Below, one piece after another: positions 32,885-39,367 of a DNA stretch of 39,578 nt. The notes under the pieces were generated by a model. The model worked only from the letters and a program-made list of their open reading frames with translations. It had not been told where the DNA came from and did no database searches. Each line of letters opens with the position of its first letter. Position 1 is the first letter of the stretch. Position numbers and translations under genes: made by a program. Source of the stretch: Elusimicrobia bacterium CG1_02_37_114 (GTDB taxonomy: Bacteria; Elusimicrobiota; Endomicrobiia; CG1-02-37-114); the NCBI GenBank assembly GCA_001871125.1, contig MNXB01000064.1:1-39578 (forward strand). Direction: 5' to 3'.

Positions 32885-33073
32885 ATGTCATCAGTAAAAC
32901 AAGAAGTTATTAAGTTAATAAAAACTTTACCAGATGGAGTTGATTACGATAAGATTATGGCAGAAATTTATTTCAGACAGAAAGTTGACAAAAGCTTAAA
33001 ACAGATAGAACAGGGCAAAGTTGTCAGTCATGAGCAAGCAAAGAAAAGGATATCTAGTTGGATAAAAAAGTAG
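32885..33073 (+). CDS. Putative antitoxin (partner of a ParE/RelE-type toxin)
   Basis: A 62-residue acidic/basic helical protein (KQEVIKLIKTLPDGVDYDKI, then FRQKVDKSLKQIEQGKVVSH and EQAKKRISSWIKK). This looks like the small antitoxins that precede ParE/RelE toxins; the QIEQGKVVSHEQA segment is typical. I start at ATG 32885 with AGGAGG upstream, not the GTG at 32876. The toxin frame begins inside its 3' end but is truncated after 18 codons, so the module is inactive as a killer. Confidence 0.65.
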   Translation: MSSVKQEVIKLIKTLPDGVDYDKIMAEIYFRQKVDKSLKQIEQGKVVSHEQAKKRISSWIKK

Positions 33074-33114
33074 AAAAAATAATTTGGACTGAAGATGGGA
33101 TATATAAACTATAA
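33058..33114 (+). pseudogene. Truncated ParE/RelE-type toxin start
   Basis: A TTG-started frame overlapping the antitoxin end reads KKVEKIIWTEDGIYKL then stop. KIIWTE is a common opening of ParE-type toxins. The break coincides with the start of the 46-bp repeat (33106), so repeat insertion probably deleted the rest. Confidence 0.5.
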
Positions 33115-33826
33115 AGTCCCGCCTGACGACGGGCAGGCAAGACTTGACCCCCAAAGAACATCAATAATTGTACCGGTATATAACGAAGAAAAGACAGTTG
33201 TTGATGTCATAGAACATCTCAAGAAGTTACCTTTCAACAAGGAAATCATAATTATTGACGATGGTTCAACTGACGGGACAAGAGAGATATTGTCAAACAT
33301 TAAAGATTTGGCTGTTAAGATTGTCTTTCATGAAACCAATAAGGGAAAAGGGTCAGCAATAGCTACGGGGCTTAAGAATGCGGAAGGTGAGATAATTGCA
33401 ATACAGGATGCTGATTTGGAATATGACCCCAATCAGCTGGTGGAGTTAATTAAGCCGATACAGGATAATAAGGCGGATGTGGTTTATGGTTCAAGGTTCT
33501 TGAAGGAAAATCCGAATATTTATAAGAGGTATCTGCTGGGCAACAAGTTCATTACCTGGCTTATAAATATCTTTTATGAAGCACATTTTACCGACTCTTA
33601 TACATGTTATAAGATTTTCCGGAAAGAAATAATAGAAAAATTTAATCTGGAGTCAAAAAGATTTGAAGTTGAAGCAGAAATAAGTATAAAAGTTGCAAAA
33701 GAGAAAATCACTTTTTTGGAAATTCCGATAGATTATAATCCAAGATCTTTAGAACAGGGTAAAAAAATAAGTTTTAAAGATGCAATAAAAGGTGTACTGA
33801 CGATACTGAAATACAAATTCAAATAA
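33095..33826 (+). CDS. Family 2 glycosyltransferase, DPM1/polyprenyl-phosphate type
   Basis: A GT-A glycosyltransferase: SIIVPVYNEEKTVVDVIEHL, IIIIDDGSTDGTREI, NKGKGSAIATGLKNAEGEI, the DxD-like metal site in IQDADLEYDP, and VVYGSRFL. No membrane domain follows, so it is the short dolichol-phosphate-mannose-synthase-like form, perhaps loading a sugar on a polyprenyl carrier. The true family start is around SIIVPVYN. The preceding 22 residues come from the 46-bp repeat and from toxin-remnant sequence, and no Shine-Dalgarno precedes ATG 33095. The repeat may therefore have replaced the original start; expression is uncertain. Confidence 0.85.
   Translation: MGYINYKVPPDDGQARLDPQRTSIIVPVYNEEKTVVDVIEHLKKLPFNKEIIIIDDGSTDGTREILSNIKDLAVKIVFHETNKGKGSAIATGLKNAEGEIIAIQDADLEYDPNQLVELIKPIQDNKADVVYGSRFLKENPNIYKRYLLGNKFITWLINIFYEAHFTDSYTCYKIFRKEIIEKFNLESKRFEVEAEISIKVAKEKITFLEIPIDYNPRSLEQGKKISFKDAIKGVLTILKYKFK
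33106..33151 (+). repeat. 46-bp dispersed repeat, copy 2
   Basis: Matches 18371-18416 at 44 of 46 positions by eye, in the same orientation, with GTCCCGCCTGACGACGGGCA at its core. It joins the truncated toxin to the glycosyltransferase and supplies the codons for NYKVPPDDGQARLDP in the latter. Confidence 0.85.
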
Positions 33827-33831
33827 AATTT

Positions 33832-33888
33832 TTATTTCTTGCCGAGATGGAGTGCTACACGAATTATGTCTCTCCTTGATGTTAATCC
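33832..33888 (-). pseudogene. 3'-end duplicate of the CBS-domain gene
   Basis: On the minus strand this reads LTSRRDIIRVALHLGKK then stop, matching the end of the intact CBS gene at 35547 (ISRRDIIRVALQLGKK). The DNA agrees at 43 of 48 positions by eye over 33832-33879 and 35547-35594, both starting exactly at the stop codon. It is either the left-hand direct repeat made when the AbiE module integrated or the remnant of a tandem paralogue. Confidence 0.8.
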
Positions 33889-33929
33889 ATTGAAAATCAC
33901 CCGTTTGAGTTAATTTGTTTTAAAATATC

Positions 33930-33958
33930 TGGACAAAATCATCGGCATTTGCTATAAT
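33930..33958 (+). promoter_or_regulatory. Promoter of the abiEi-abiEii operon
   Basis: TGGACA (33930-33935), 17 bases and perfect TATAAT (33953-33958) place the transcript start near 33965. A GGGGG Shine-Dalgarno lies before the ATG at 33992. Confidence 0.7.
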
Positions 33959-33991
33959 ATGCCTATGAAAATAACCAGGGGGTGTTGAACT

Positions 33992-34594
33992 ATGGATAAA
34001 AAACAAGAACAGATTGTTAAGATATTCAAAATCCACAATGGGTATGCCAGGTCTAAAGATATCCTGGCCAATGACATCCACTCACGAGACATAAAATCTA
34101 TACTGGAAAAAGGGCTAATAATCAAAGTCAAAAATGGCCTTTATAGACTAGCCGATACTCCTGTTATTACTAACCAGAGTTTTATTGATATTACCTGTGC
34201 TATTCCAGAAGGAGTTATATGCCTTCTTTCAGCTCTATCTTATTATGAACTAACAACCTTTAATCCTTCAGTAATTTCGGTAGCCATACATCGGAAGTCT
34301 TGGAAACCCAAAATCGAATATCCTCCTGTAGAATTTTATTATTTTTCTACAAAGCAATTTGAATCAGGTATAGATATAATAAAGATTAACGATCATAAAA
34401 TTCGTATCTATTACCTGGAAAAAACGATATGTGACTGTATCCGGTACCGTAATAAACTTGGACTTGATGTAGCTAAGGAAGGTCTGTCTGAATATCTTAA
34501 ACGCAAGGACCGTAATCTTGAGAAACTTCTGAAATATGCTGAAATTTGCCGGGTTAAACCACTACTAAAGACATGGCTTAATGTTATGGTTTGA
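33992..34594 (+). CDS. abiEi: AbiEi-type antitoxin/repressor
   Basis: A 200-residue AbiEi protein: an N-terminal winged helix (QIVKIFKIHNGYARSKDI, SILEKGLIIKVKNGLYRLAD), then the AbiEi body (GVICLLSALSYYELTTF, VSVAIHRKSWKP-like region, IRIYYLEKTICDCIRYRNKL). In AbiE systems this protein represses the operon and counters the AbiEii nucleotidyltransferase, giving phage defence by abortive infection. It has its own promoter. The toxin gene downstream is frameshifted. Confidence 0.9.
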   Translation: MDKKQEQIVKIFKIHNGYARSKDILANDIHSRDIKSILEKGLIIKVKNGLYRLADTPVITNQSFIDITCAIPEGVICLLSALSYYELTTFNPSVISVAIHRKSWKPKIEYPPVEFYYFSTKQFESGIDIIKINDHKIRIYYLEKTICDCIRYRNKLGLDVAKEGLSEYLKRKDRNLEKLLKYAEICRVKPLLKTWLNVMV

Positions 34595-34608
34595 AGGAAA
34601 AGATAAAT

Positions 34609-35520
34609 ATGAAAAAAGAGATTAAAAATAAGGCTGCTTCCATAAGGGTAAAACTTATGAATATTGCAAGAGAAGATAATATAGATTTTGATGCTTTATT
34701 ACTGCGATATTTTCAGGAAAGATTACTCTATAGGCTCTCTATTTCAGATTTTTCTGACCGCTTTATATTAAAGGGAGGTTTGCTCTTAATCTGTTTAAAG
34801 ATGCCAAAGTATCGTCCAACTAAAGATATTGATTTTCTCGCTGATCAGGTAAAGAACGATATTAACGAAATTAAAAATATTTTCAGCAATATTGCTGGGA
34901 TATCTTGTAATGATGGTGTTAAATTTATTCCTTCTTCAATAAGTTCAGAAAGGATAAAAGAAGACGCAGACTACGAAGGGATACGGTTGAAAATTGATGC
35001 TACTTTGGATCAAGCAAGGAAGAAGTTACAGATAGATATTGGTTTTGGAGATATAATAATTCCTGAATCTACTCAAATGGAATTTCCGTCCCTATTTAGA
35101 GGATCCACCCAAAATTAAAGTTTACTCGGTTGAAAGCATCATATCTGAGAAGTTTGAAGCCATGATAAAACTATCTATGGTTAATAGTCGTATGAAGGAT
35201 TTTTATGATGTTTATTTTCTTTCAGTTGGTCACAATTTTAAAGGCGATGAACTTAAAAAGCTATTGAAACGACTTTCAAAAGAAGAGAAACCCCTATGCC
35301 GGATATTCCATTAATTTTTAAGTCAGAATTTCAGAATGACAAAGAAAAACAAAAGATGTGGATTGCATTTCTTCGTAAATCACGACTTCATGATGTAAAT
35401 CGCGATTTTAATGAAGTAATGCAAAGAATAACCGCATTTCTGAAACCAATTATTCATTCAATCATAGGAAAATCGGAAATAAAAAAATCTTGGATTGCTA
35501 AATCTGGTGTTTGGGGATAG
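34609..35520 (+). pseudogene. abiEii: AbiEii nucleotidyltransferase toxin, two compensating frameshifts
   Basis: Segment 1 (34609 to about 35095) has the nucleotidyltransferase motif ILKGGLLL with RPTKDIDFL. It then runs to a stop at 35116, while the family sequence continues in the next frame as LEDPPKIKVYSVESIISEKF through MKDFYDVYFLS to about 35290. A second shift returns to the first frame, with MPDIPLIFKSEFQNDKEKQK to the stop at 35520. The two shifts (+1 near 35090, -1 near 35290) restore the frame, and no other damage is visible. Both lie beside base runs (TTT, CCCC). Start is ATG 34609 after GAAGGA. Either a recent pseudogene or two sequence errors. Confidence 0.82.
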
Positions 35521-35546
35521 TAAATACTGAAATTAGAAATTCTGGT

Positions 35547-35930
35547 TTATTTCTTACCGAGTTGAAGTGCAACACGAATTATGTCTCGCCTTGAAATAAT
35601 CCCGAGCACTTTGCCATCTTCAACAATGGGTACTCTCCTGAACTGATGCTGTCCGATAGCCAGAGTAATTGAATCAATATCTGCATCCGGCGGGAAACTC
35701 GTCACGTTTTTTGTCATTGCCTCTTTAACTTTGGTATTGTGCAGATTCCCGCTGAAAGCGAAATTGAGAATGTCTTTTTCTGAGATTATCCCTATCATCT
35801 TCTTATCAGCATCTATGACCGGCATACCACTGATTTTCTTTGTTATCAGAATCTCGATTGCATCTGCTAATGTAGCATCAGGACTGATGGTTATTACATC
35901 CTTCGTCATTAAATCTTTTGCCTTTAGCAT
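35547..35930 (-). CDS. Two-CBS-domain protein
   Basis: A 127-residue stand-alone CBS pair: CBS 1 has DLMTKDVITISPDATLADAI with GMPVIDADKKMIGIISEKDI, and CBS 2 has AMTKNVTSFPPDADIDSI with RRVPIVEDGKVLGIISRRDI. Such proteins sense adenine nucleotides and regulate partners; the partner is not evident. GGAGG precedes the ATG. Its last 48 bases are duplicated at 33832-33879 across the AbiE module. Confidence 0.92.
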   Translation of the reverse strand: MLKAKDLMTKDVITISPDATLADAIEILITKKISGMPVIDADKKMIGIISEKDILNFAFSGNLHNTKVKEAMTKNVTSFPPDADIDSITLAIGQHQFRRVPIVEDGKVLGIISRRDIIRVALQLGKK

Positions 35931-35944
35931 CTTATTCCCTCCTG

Positions 35945-36403
35945 TTAAATTTTTTTCTCAAGGATAAACATTTTTAAATTAGGTAAATCAATTATATCTT
36001 TCTCTTTAAAGCCATTCTTCAGGCAGACTTTCAGAGCTGTCTGCATCATATCTGTTCCGCGGAATATAACTTTATTATAACTGTGTTTTTTACAAAAATC
36101 AAGTGCTTTGTTTATAAGTTCACTGCCATATCCTTTTTGTCGGAATTCTTTCTTAACGAATAATCTTCGTAAAAGAGCCGTGGAGCGAGTATCTTCTTTT
36201 ATTCCGACAGTCCCTATAATCTGACTGTCTATTTCAGCAACAAGAAAAATGTCATTCTTTCCGCCATAATATTCCGCAGGATTATCAATGTCTTCTACCG
36301 GATAAACTTTACTACTCTCCGGAAGTTCTTTATCCATTATACCGGCGATGAGTTCCTTGACCTGATAACCGTCTTCTGAATTTGCCTGCCTGATTTTAAT
36401 CAT
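35945..36403 (-). CDS. GNAT-family N-acetyltransferase
   Basis: A 152-residue GNAT protein: IKIRQANSEDGYQVKELIAG, FLVAEIDSQIIGTVGI and the acetyl-CoA loop RRLFVKKEFRQKGYGSELIN, followed by ALDFCKKHSYNKVIF. The substrate is unknown. I start at the internal ATG (MIKIRQ, 36403), which matches family starts; the track's extra 18 residues overlap the upstream gene. It shares 8 bases with the flippase-like gene. DIDNPAEYY near residue 37 uses the same 14-base core as the 21-bp repeat of moeA. Confidence 0.87.
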   Translation of the reverse strand: MIKIRQANSEDGYQVKELIAGIMDKELPESSKVYPVEDIDNPAEYYGGKNDIFLVAEIDSQIIGTVGIKEDTRSTALLRRLFVKKEFRQKGYGSELINKALDFCKKHSYNKVIFRGTDMMQTALKVCLKNGFKEKDIIDLPNLKMFILEKKI

Positions 36404-37361
36404 CCTGGCCCCCTGAACTTTTAATTTTTTCAATAATATTTTTGAAATTGAATTCAAAACGTTCTCTGACGAGAAAAATAAAAATTATGCCTATGAATAA
36501 ATAGTTTATACAAAATATTAACAGTTGTGCACTGAGAACGCTTGCCTCCGGAAGCCCTATCTGATGATAGAGAAAAACCGCGGAGGCTTCCCTTATACCA
36601 AGACCCGCAACACTTATTGGAATGAAGGCAATTATTGTTACCATACAGTTAATAAAAAGGATTTTCCAGAAGGGGCAACTTATGCCAAACGCAAAAAATG
36701 CCATAAGTATACCGAGGGCTATTACTCCCCAACTTACGAGTATGACAAAAAGACTTAATAAAAGATTTACTTTATATTCTTTGAAATAGGCGCTGATAGT
36801 ATTGGAAAATCCCGTAAATATTTTTGCATAATTGCCCAGCAATTTCTTAAACAGATTTATACCTTTTGGAGTGAACAACAGGAAGCAGACCGATATACAA
36901 CCAAACAGGAACAATGTGCTTAACCTCAAAGTATCCTTCTTACTGAAGAAAAGGGAAAAACTACTAAGAGCGAGAGTTCCGCACAGGAGAAGGTTTCCTA
37001 TCTTATTTAACAATATGACCGCTGTTCCCGTCCCAATACTGATATTTTCCTTCTTCAAAAAATAAACAAGGGAAAACTGACCTGTGTTGGCAGGAAAAAA
37101 TATACCTACCGCCACTGAATAGAGCAGGTATTTCATTAACCGGAAAAATGGCATATTTGGAGCATAAGGGTCAAGTAGTATTTTAAAACTTAATGCATTG
37201 AGAAACATAACTGAAACCAATACTGCCATAGATAAAAAAACATATAATATTTTCGTAGTAGTGAATGTCAGATAAAACCTGTCCGGTCCCACACGGTAAA
37301 TCAGGAATGTAAAAAGCCCCAGACCGATTAGTAATCTCAAATAATTTGACAATTTTTTCAC
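36396..37361 (-). CDS. LPG synthase TM/UPF0104-family flippase-like membrane protein
   Basis: A polytopic inner-membrane protein of about 322 residues with seven or eight hydrophobic segments and the family motifs FFPANTGQFSLVYFLKKE, LLNKIGNLLLCG and ISVAGLGIREASAVFLYHQ. The family (AglD-like, C-terminal-domain-less MprF) is linked to lipid or glycolipid flipping. I choose GTG 37361, with GGGAGG 8 bases upstream. The track's ATG at 37430 would take its first 20 residues from the hairpin repeat 37386-37422. The gene is coupled to the GNAT gene by overlap. Confidence 0.86.
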   Translation of the reverse strand: MKKLSNYLRLLIGLGLFTFLIYRVGPDRFYLTFTTTKILYVFLSMAVLVSVMFLNALSFKILLDPYAPNMPFFRLMKYLLYSVAVGIFFPANTGQFSLVYFLKKENISIGTGTAVILLNKIGNLLLCGTLALSSFSLFFSKKDTLRLSTLFLFGCISVCFLLFTPKGINLFKKLLGNYAKIFTGFSNTISAYFKEYKVNLLLSLFVILVSWGVIALGILMAFFAFGISCPFWKILFINCMVTIIAFIPISVAGLGIREASAVFLYHQIGLPEASVLSAQLLIFCINYLFIGIIFIFLVRERFEFNFKNIIEKIKSSGGQDD

Positions 37362-37385
37362 TTGAAAATCCTCCCATTCAAGTGT

Positions 37386-37422
37386 CCCCCCTGCCAGTTT
37401 TACGTTAGTAAAACTAGGGGGG
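37386..37422. repeat. C-run/G-run hairpin between nitroreductase and flippase genes
   Basis: CCCCCC (37386-37391) pairs with GGGGGG (37417-37422), and AGTTTTAC (37396-37403) with GTAAAACT (37408-37415) around a GTTA loop. It lies just after the nitroreductase stop codon on the minus strand. Confidence 0.75.
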
Positions 37423-37426
37423 ATTT

Positions 37427-38278
37427 TCATTTTTCAACCCAACTGACGATATACTCTGTTCTTGGTAATAAATTTATTACAGAAGGTGTTTCTGTTATCC
37501 AGTCACCCTTGAGTCCGATATGTTTTGCAGTGAGTTCAAAATGGCACATAGCTATTCCCATATCAATACGTTGAAGGTCAACACTGACTAATTTGTTGTA
37601 GCCGGTAGTTCTCTGAAGATAAAAATGAAGTTTGTTGTTTTGCTTAACGATACGCCAGGGTTGTCTGTTAGAGGCAGAAGGAGCTAATCTCAACATTGAT
37701 AAAGGCTGATAATAAGTTTCATCGCCGGCTTCATTCAGCGGATTGTTAAACGACTCTTTGAAAAATAATTCGTTCCATAGTTTTCTTTTATCAGATCCTG
37801 CCATTTTGCGAATAGCAGAATCCGTTAAGCTGGATTTTTGTGCAGGATAACCTATTGGAGTTATTGCGGGCAGGATTTCGTTTGGTTGTAGATTTATTTT
37901 TTTACTAAAACTTGCTCTGTTGAATGTTCCTCCGAGCCAGCAGGTCCCAATCTCAAATTGTGTTGCAAACAAAATTATTTTTTCTAAGCCATATCCAAAA
38001 TCTTCCCAGCATTTTGCTGAATCCGAAACCACTGCCCCTGTAATAAAGGTTTTTGCTCCTTTAATGATTCTGTATGTTCCCAATTTTTTTGATTCTTCGT
38101 CAGGCAGATTTGATATATCAATGAGTTGGAATCTTACCTTACTTCCGAATGGGACGGTTATATTGGCAAGTGAATCTGTTATTTTTTCCAGTATCTCTTT
38201 TTCAATGGGTTTGGGTTCAAAAGTCCTGCAGGATTTTCGCTGTTTTATGATTTCAGTAATTAACTTAAAAAGTTCCAT
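37427..38278 (-). CDS. Nitroreductase-like protein (TM1586-type duplicated fold)
   Basis: A 283-residue protein with two nitroreductase half-domains. The first begins ITEIIKQRKSCRTFEPKPI and contains FGYGLEKIILFATQFEIGTCW followed by LGGTF. The second has LSMLRLAPSASNRQPWRIV and VDLQRIDMGIAMCHFELTA. This fits the putative TM1586-type nitroreductase family, which binds flavin; the natural substrate is unknown. No Shine-Dalgarno precedes ATG 38278, and a strong promoter ends 7 bases before it, so the mRNA should be leaderless. It is divergent from lpxI. Confidence 0.88.
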   Translation of the reverse strand: MELFKLITEIIKQRKSCRTFEPKPIEKEILEKITDSLANITVPFGSKVRFQLIDISNLPDEESKKLGTYRIIKGAKTFITGAVVSDSAKCWEDFGYGLEKIILFATQFEIGTCWLGGTFNRASFSKKINLQPNEILPAITPIGYPAQKSSLTDSAIRKMAGSDKRKLWNELFFKESFNNPLNEAGDETYYQPLSMLRLAPSASNRQPWRIVKQNNKLHFYLQRTTGYNKLVSVDLQRIDMGIAMCHFELTAKHIGLKGDWITETPSVINLLPRTEYIVSWVEK

Positions 38279-38285
38279 TGGTAAA

Positions 38286-38315
38286 ATTATATAAATTTAT
38301 ATCTATAATAGTCAA
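38286..38315 (-). promoter_or_regulatory. Promoter of the nitroreductase gene, leaderless
   Basis: On the minus strand TTGACT (38310-38315), 18 bases and perfect TATAAT (38286-38291) are followed by TTTACCA and the ATG. The predicted start is at or one base before the A of ATG. Confidence 0.7.
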
Positions 38316-38328
38316 GGTAGCGAGGGTA

Positions 38329-38358
38329 GGGGGACGCTACTTGAAATTTGCTACTTTT
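38329..38358 (+). repeat. Dispersed 30-bp repeat, copy 2
   Basis: GGGGGACGCTACTTGAAATT and the following TGCTACTTTTA match 19211-19240. Here it lies between the divergent nitroreductase and lpxI promoters, next to a minus-strand copy of the AGAACCGTCCCCAT repeat. Confidence 0.8.
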
Positions 38359-38365
38359 AAGAATT

Positions 38366-38379
38366 AGAACCGTCCCCAT
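38366..38379 (-). repeat. Dispersed repeat copy, ATGGGGACGGTTCT on the minus strand
   Basis: AGAACCGTCCCCAT on the plus strand is the reverse complement of the copy at 2634-2647. It ends 8 bases before the lpxI -35 box. Confidence 0.5.
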
Positions 38380-38387
38380 ACTTTCCT

Positions 38388-38416
38388 TTGACAATCTGTA
38401 TGAAATTTTATATACT
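38388..38416 (+). promoter_or_regulatory. Promoter of lpxI, leaderless
   Basis: Perfect TTGACA (38388-38393), 17 bases and TATACT (38411-38416) predict transcription starting near 38423, which is the A of the lpxI ATG. No Shine-Dalgarno is present between them. Confidence 0.75.
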
Positions 38417-38422
38417 TTCAAT

Positions 38423-39235
38423 ATGATTTTAGAAGAAAAAATCGGATTGATTGCCGGTAAAGGTATGCTTCCTGTATTATCTGCGCAGGGGGCAAAAAAA
38501 CTTGGTAAAAAAGTTTATGCTGTCGGGCTAAACAGCGATGTGGAAAATGAAATAAAAAAATATGTATATAAACTTAAGTTTATAAGTACAGGCAGATTGG
38601 GGTCAATAATAGAATTCTTTAAGAGAAATGATATAACTAAAGTAATAATGGTTGGACTGATAAAACATAAACTTATTTTTGATAATATTGAAATGGATGA
38701 CCGTACAAAGAGAATGTTTGACTGTATGAAAGATAAAAAAGCCGATTCAATACTGGGTGCTGTCTGCAAGGAATTGCAAAAGGACAATCTTGAATTAATA
38801 CCGGTCACAGAGGTACTGGACGATTCCCTTGTGCCAAGGGGTATGCTGACAGGAAAACGTCATATCAGCAGACAGGAGAACGAAGATATAATGTTCGGAT
38901 TTGATATTGCAAAAAGGGTTGGGGGACTTGATATTGGACAGACCATAGTGGTTAAAGATAAATCAATTGTTGCCATTGAAGCAATGGAAGGCACGGATAT
39001 GTGTATTTTGCGGGCAGGTGAGATTTCAGGCGGAGGATTTGTGGTTGTTAAAGTGGCGAAGCCACAGCAGGACTGGCGGTTTGATTTGCCTGTAATAGGT
39101 ATGAAGACAATAAAAACAATAAAAAAAGCAAAGGGCAAGATACTGGCGGTTGAATCAGGAAAAACATTGATTCTTGAAAAAGAAAAAACCATTAAATTAG
39201 CAGATAAAGAAGGAGTTATTGTCGTAGGGATATAA
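38423..39235 (+). CDS. lpxI: UDP-2,3-diacylglucosamine pyrophosphatase LpxI
   Basis: LpxI hydrolyses UDP-2,3-diacylglucosamine to lipid X, replacing LpxH in many diderms. The DUF1009 sequence is clear: KIGLIAGKGMLPVLSAQGAK, IMVGLIKH, DSILGAVCKELQ, VLDDSLVPRGMLTGKR, GQTIVVKDKSIVAIEAMEGT and DLPVIGMKTIK. I start at ATG 38423 (MILEEKIGLIAGKG, 270 aa); the track's upstream 25 residues run through a repeat and the promoter. It supplies lipid A synthesis for the envelope genes in the middle of the window, though it stands apart from them. Confidence 0.95.
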   Translation: MILEEKIGLIAGKGMLPVLSAQGAKKLGKKVYAVGLNSDVENEIKKYVYKLKFISTGRLGSIIEFFKRNDITKVIMVGLIKHKLIFDNIEMDDRTKRMFDCMKDKKADSILGAVCKELQKDNLELIPVTEVLDDSLVPRGMLTGKRHISRQENEDIMFGFDIAKRVGGLDIGQTIVVKDKSIVAIEAMEGTDMCILRAGEISGGGFVVVKVAKPQQDWRFDLPVIGMKTIKTIKKAKGKILAVESGKTLILEKEKTIKLADKEGVIVVGI

Positions 39236-39265
39236 AAATCCCCCTCAATCCCCCTTTAATAAAGG

Positions 39266-39287
39266 GAGGGTGTTAAAAAACACCCTC
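39266..39287 (+). terminator. Hairpin after lpxI, possible terminator
   Basis: GAGGGTGTT (39266-39274) pairs with AACACCCTC (39279-39287) around AAAA. Just upstream are C-run/G-run elements (CCCCCTTTAATAAAGGG). There is no clean T-run after the stem, so rho-independent termination is only possible, not certain. Confidence 0.4.
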
Positions 39288-39367
39288 TGTCGTCGTTATT
39301 TTAATAATTCAAAATTTTACTTATACCCCCATAATTTTGTAAAATGTATCTACGGAGGTACAAATCA

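Noticed and set aside
36525-37574. Plus-strand ORFs at 36525, 36832 and 37362
   Set aside because: All oppose the flippase-like and nitroreductase genes and look like low-complexity shadows.
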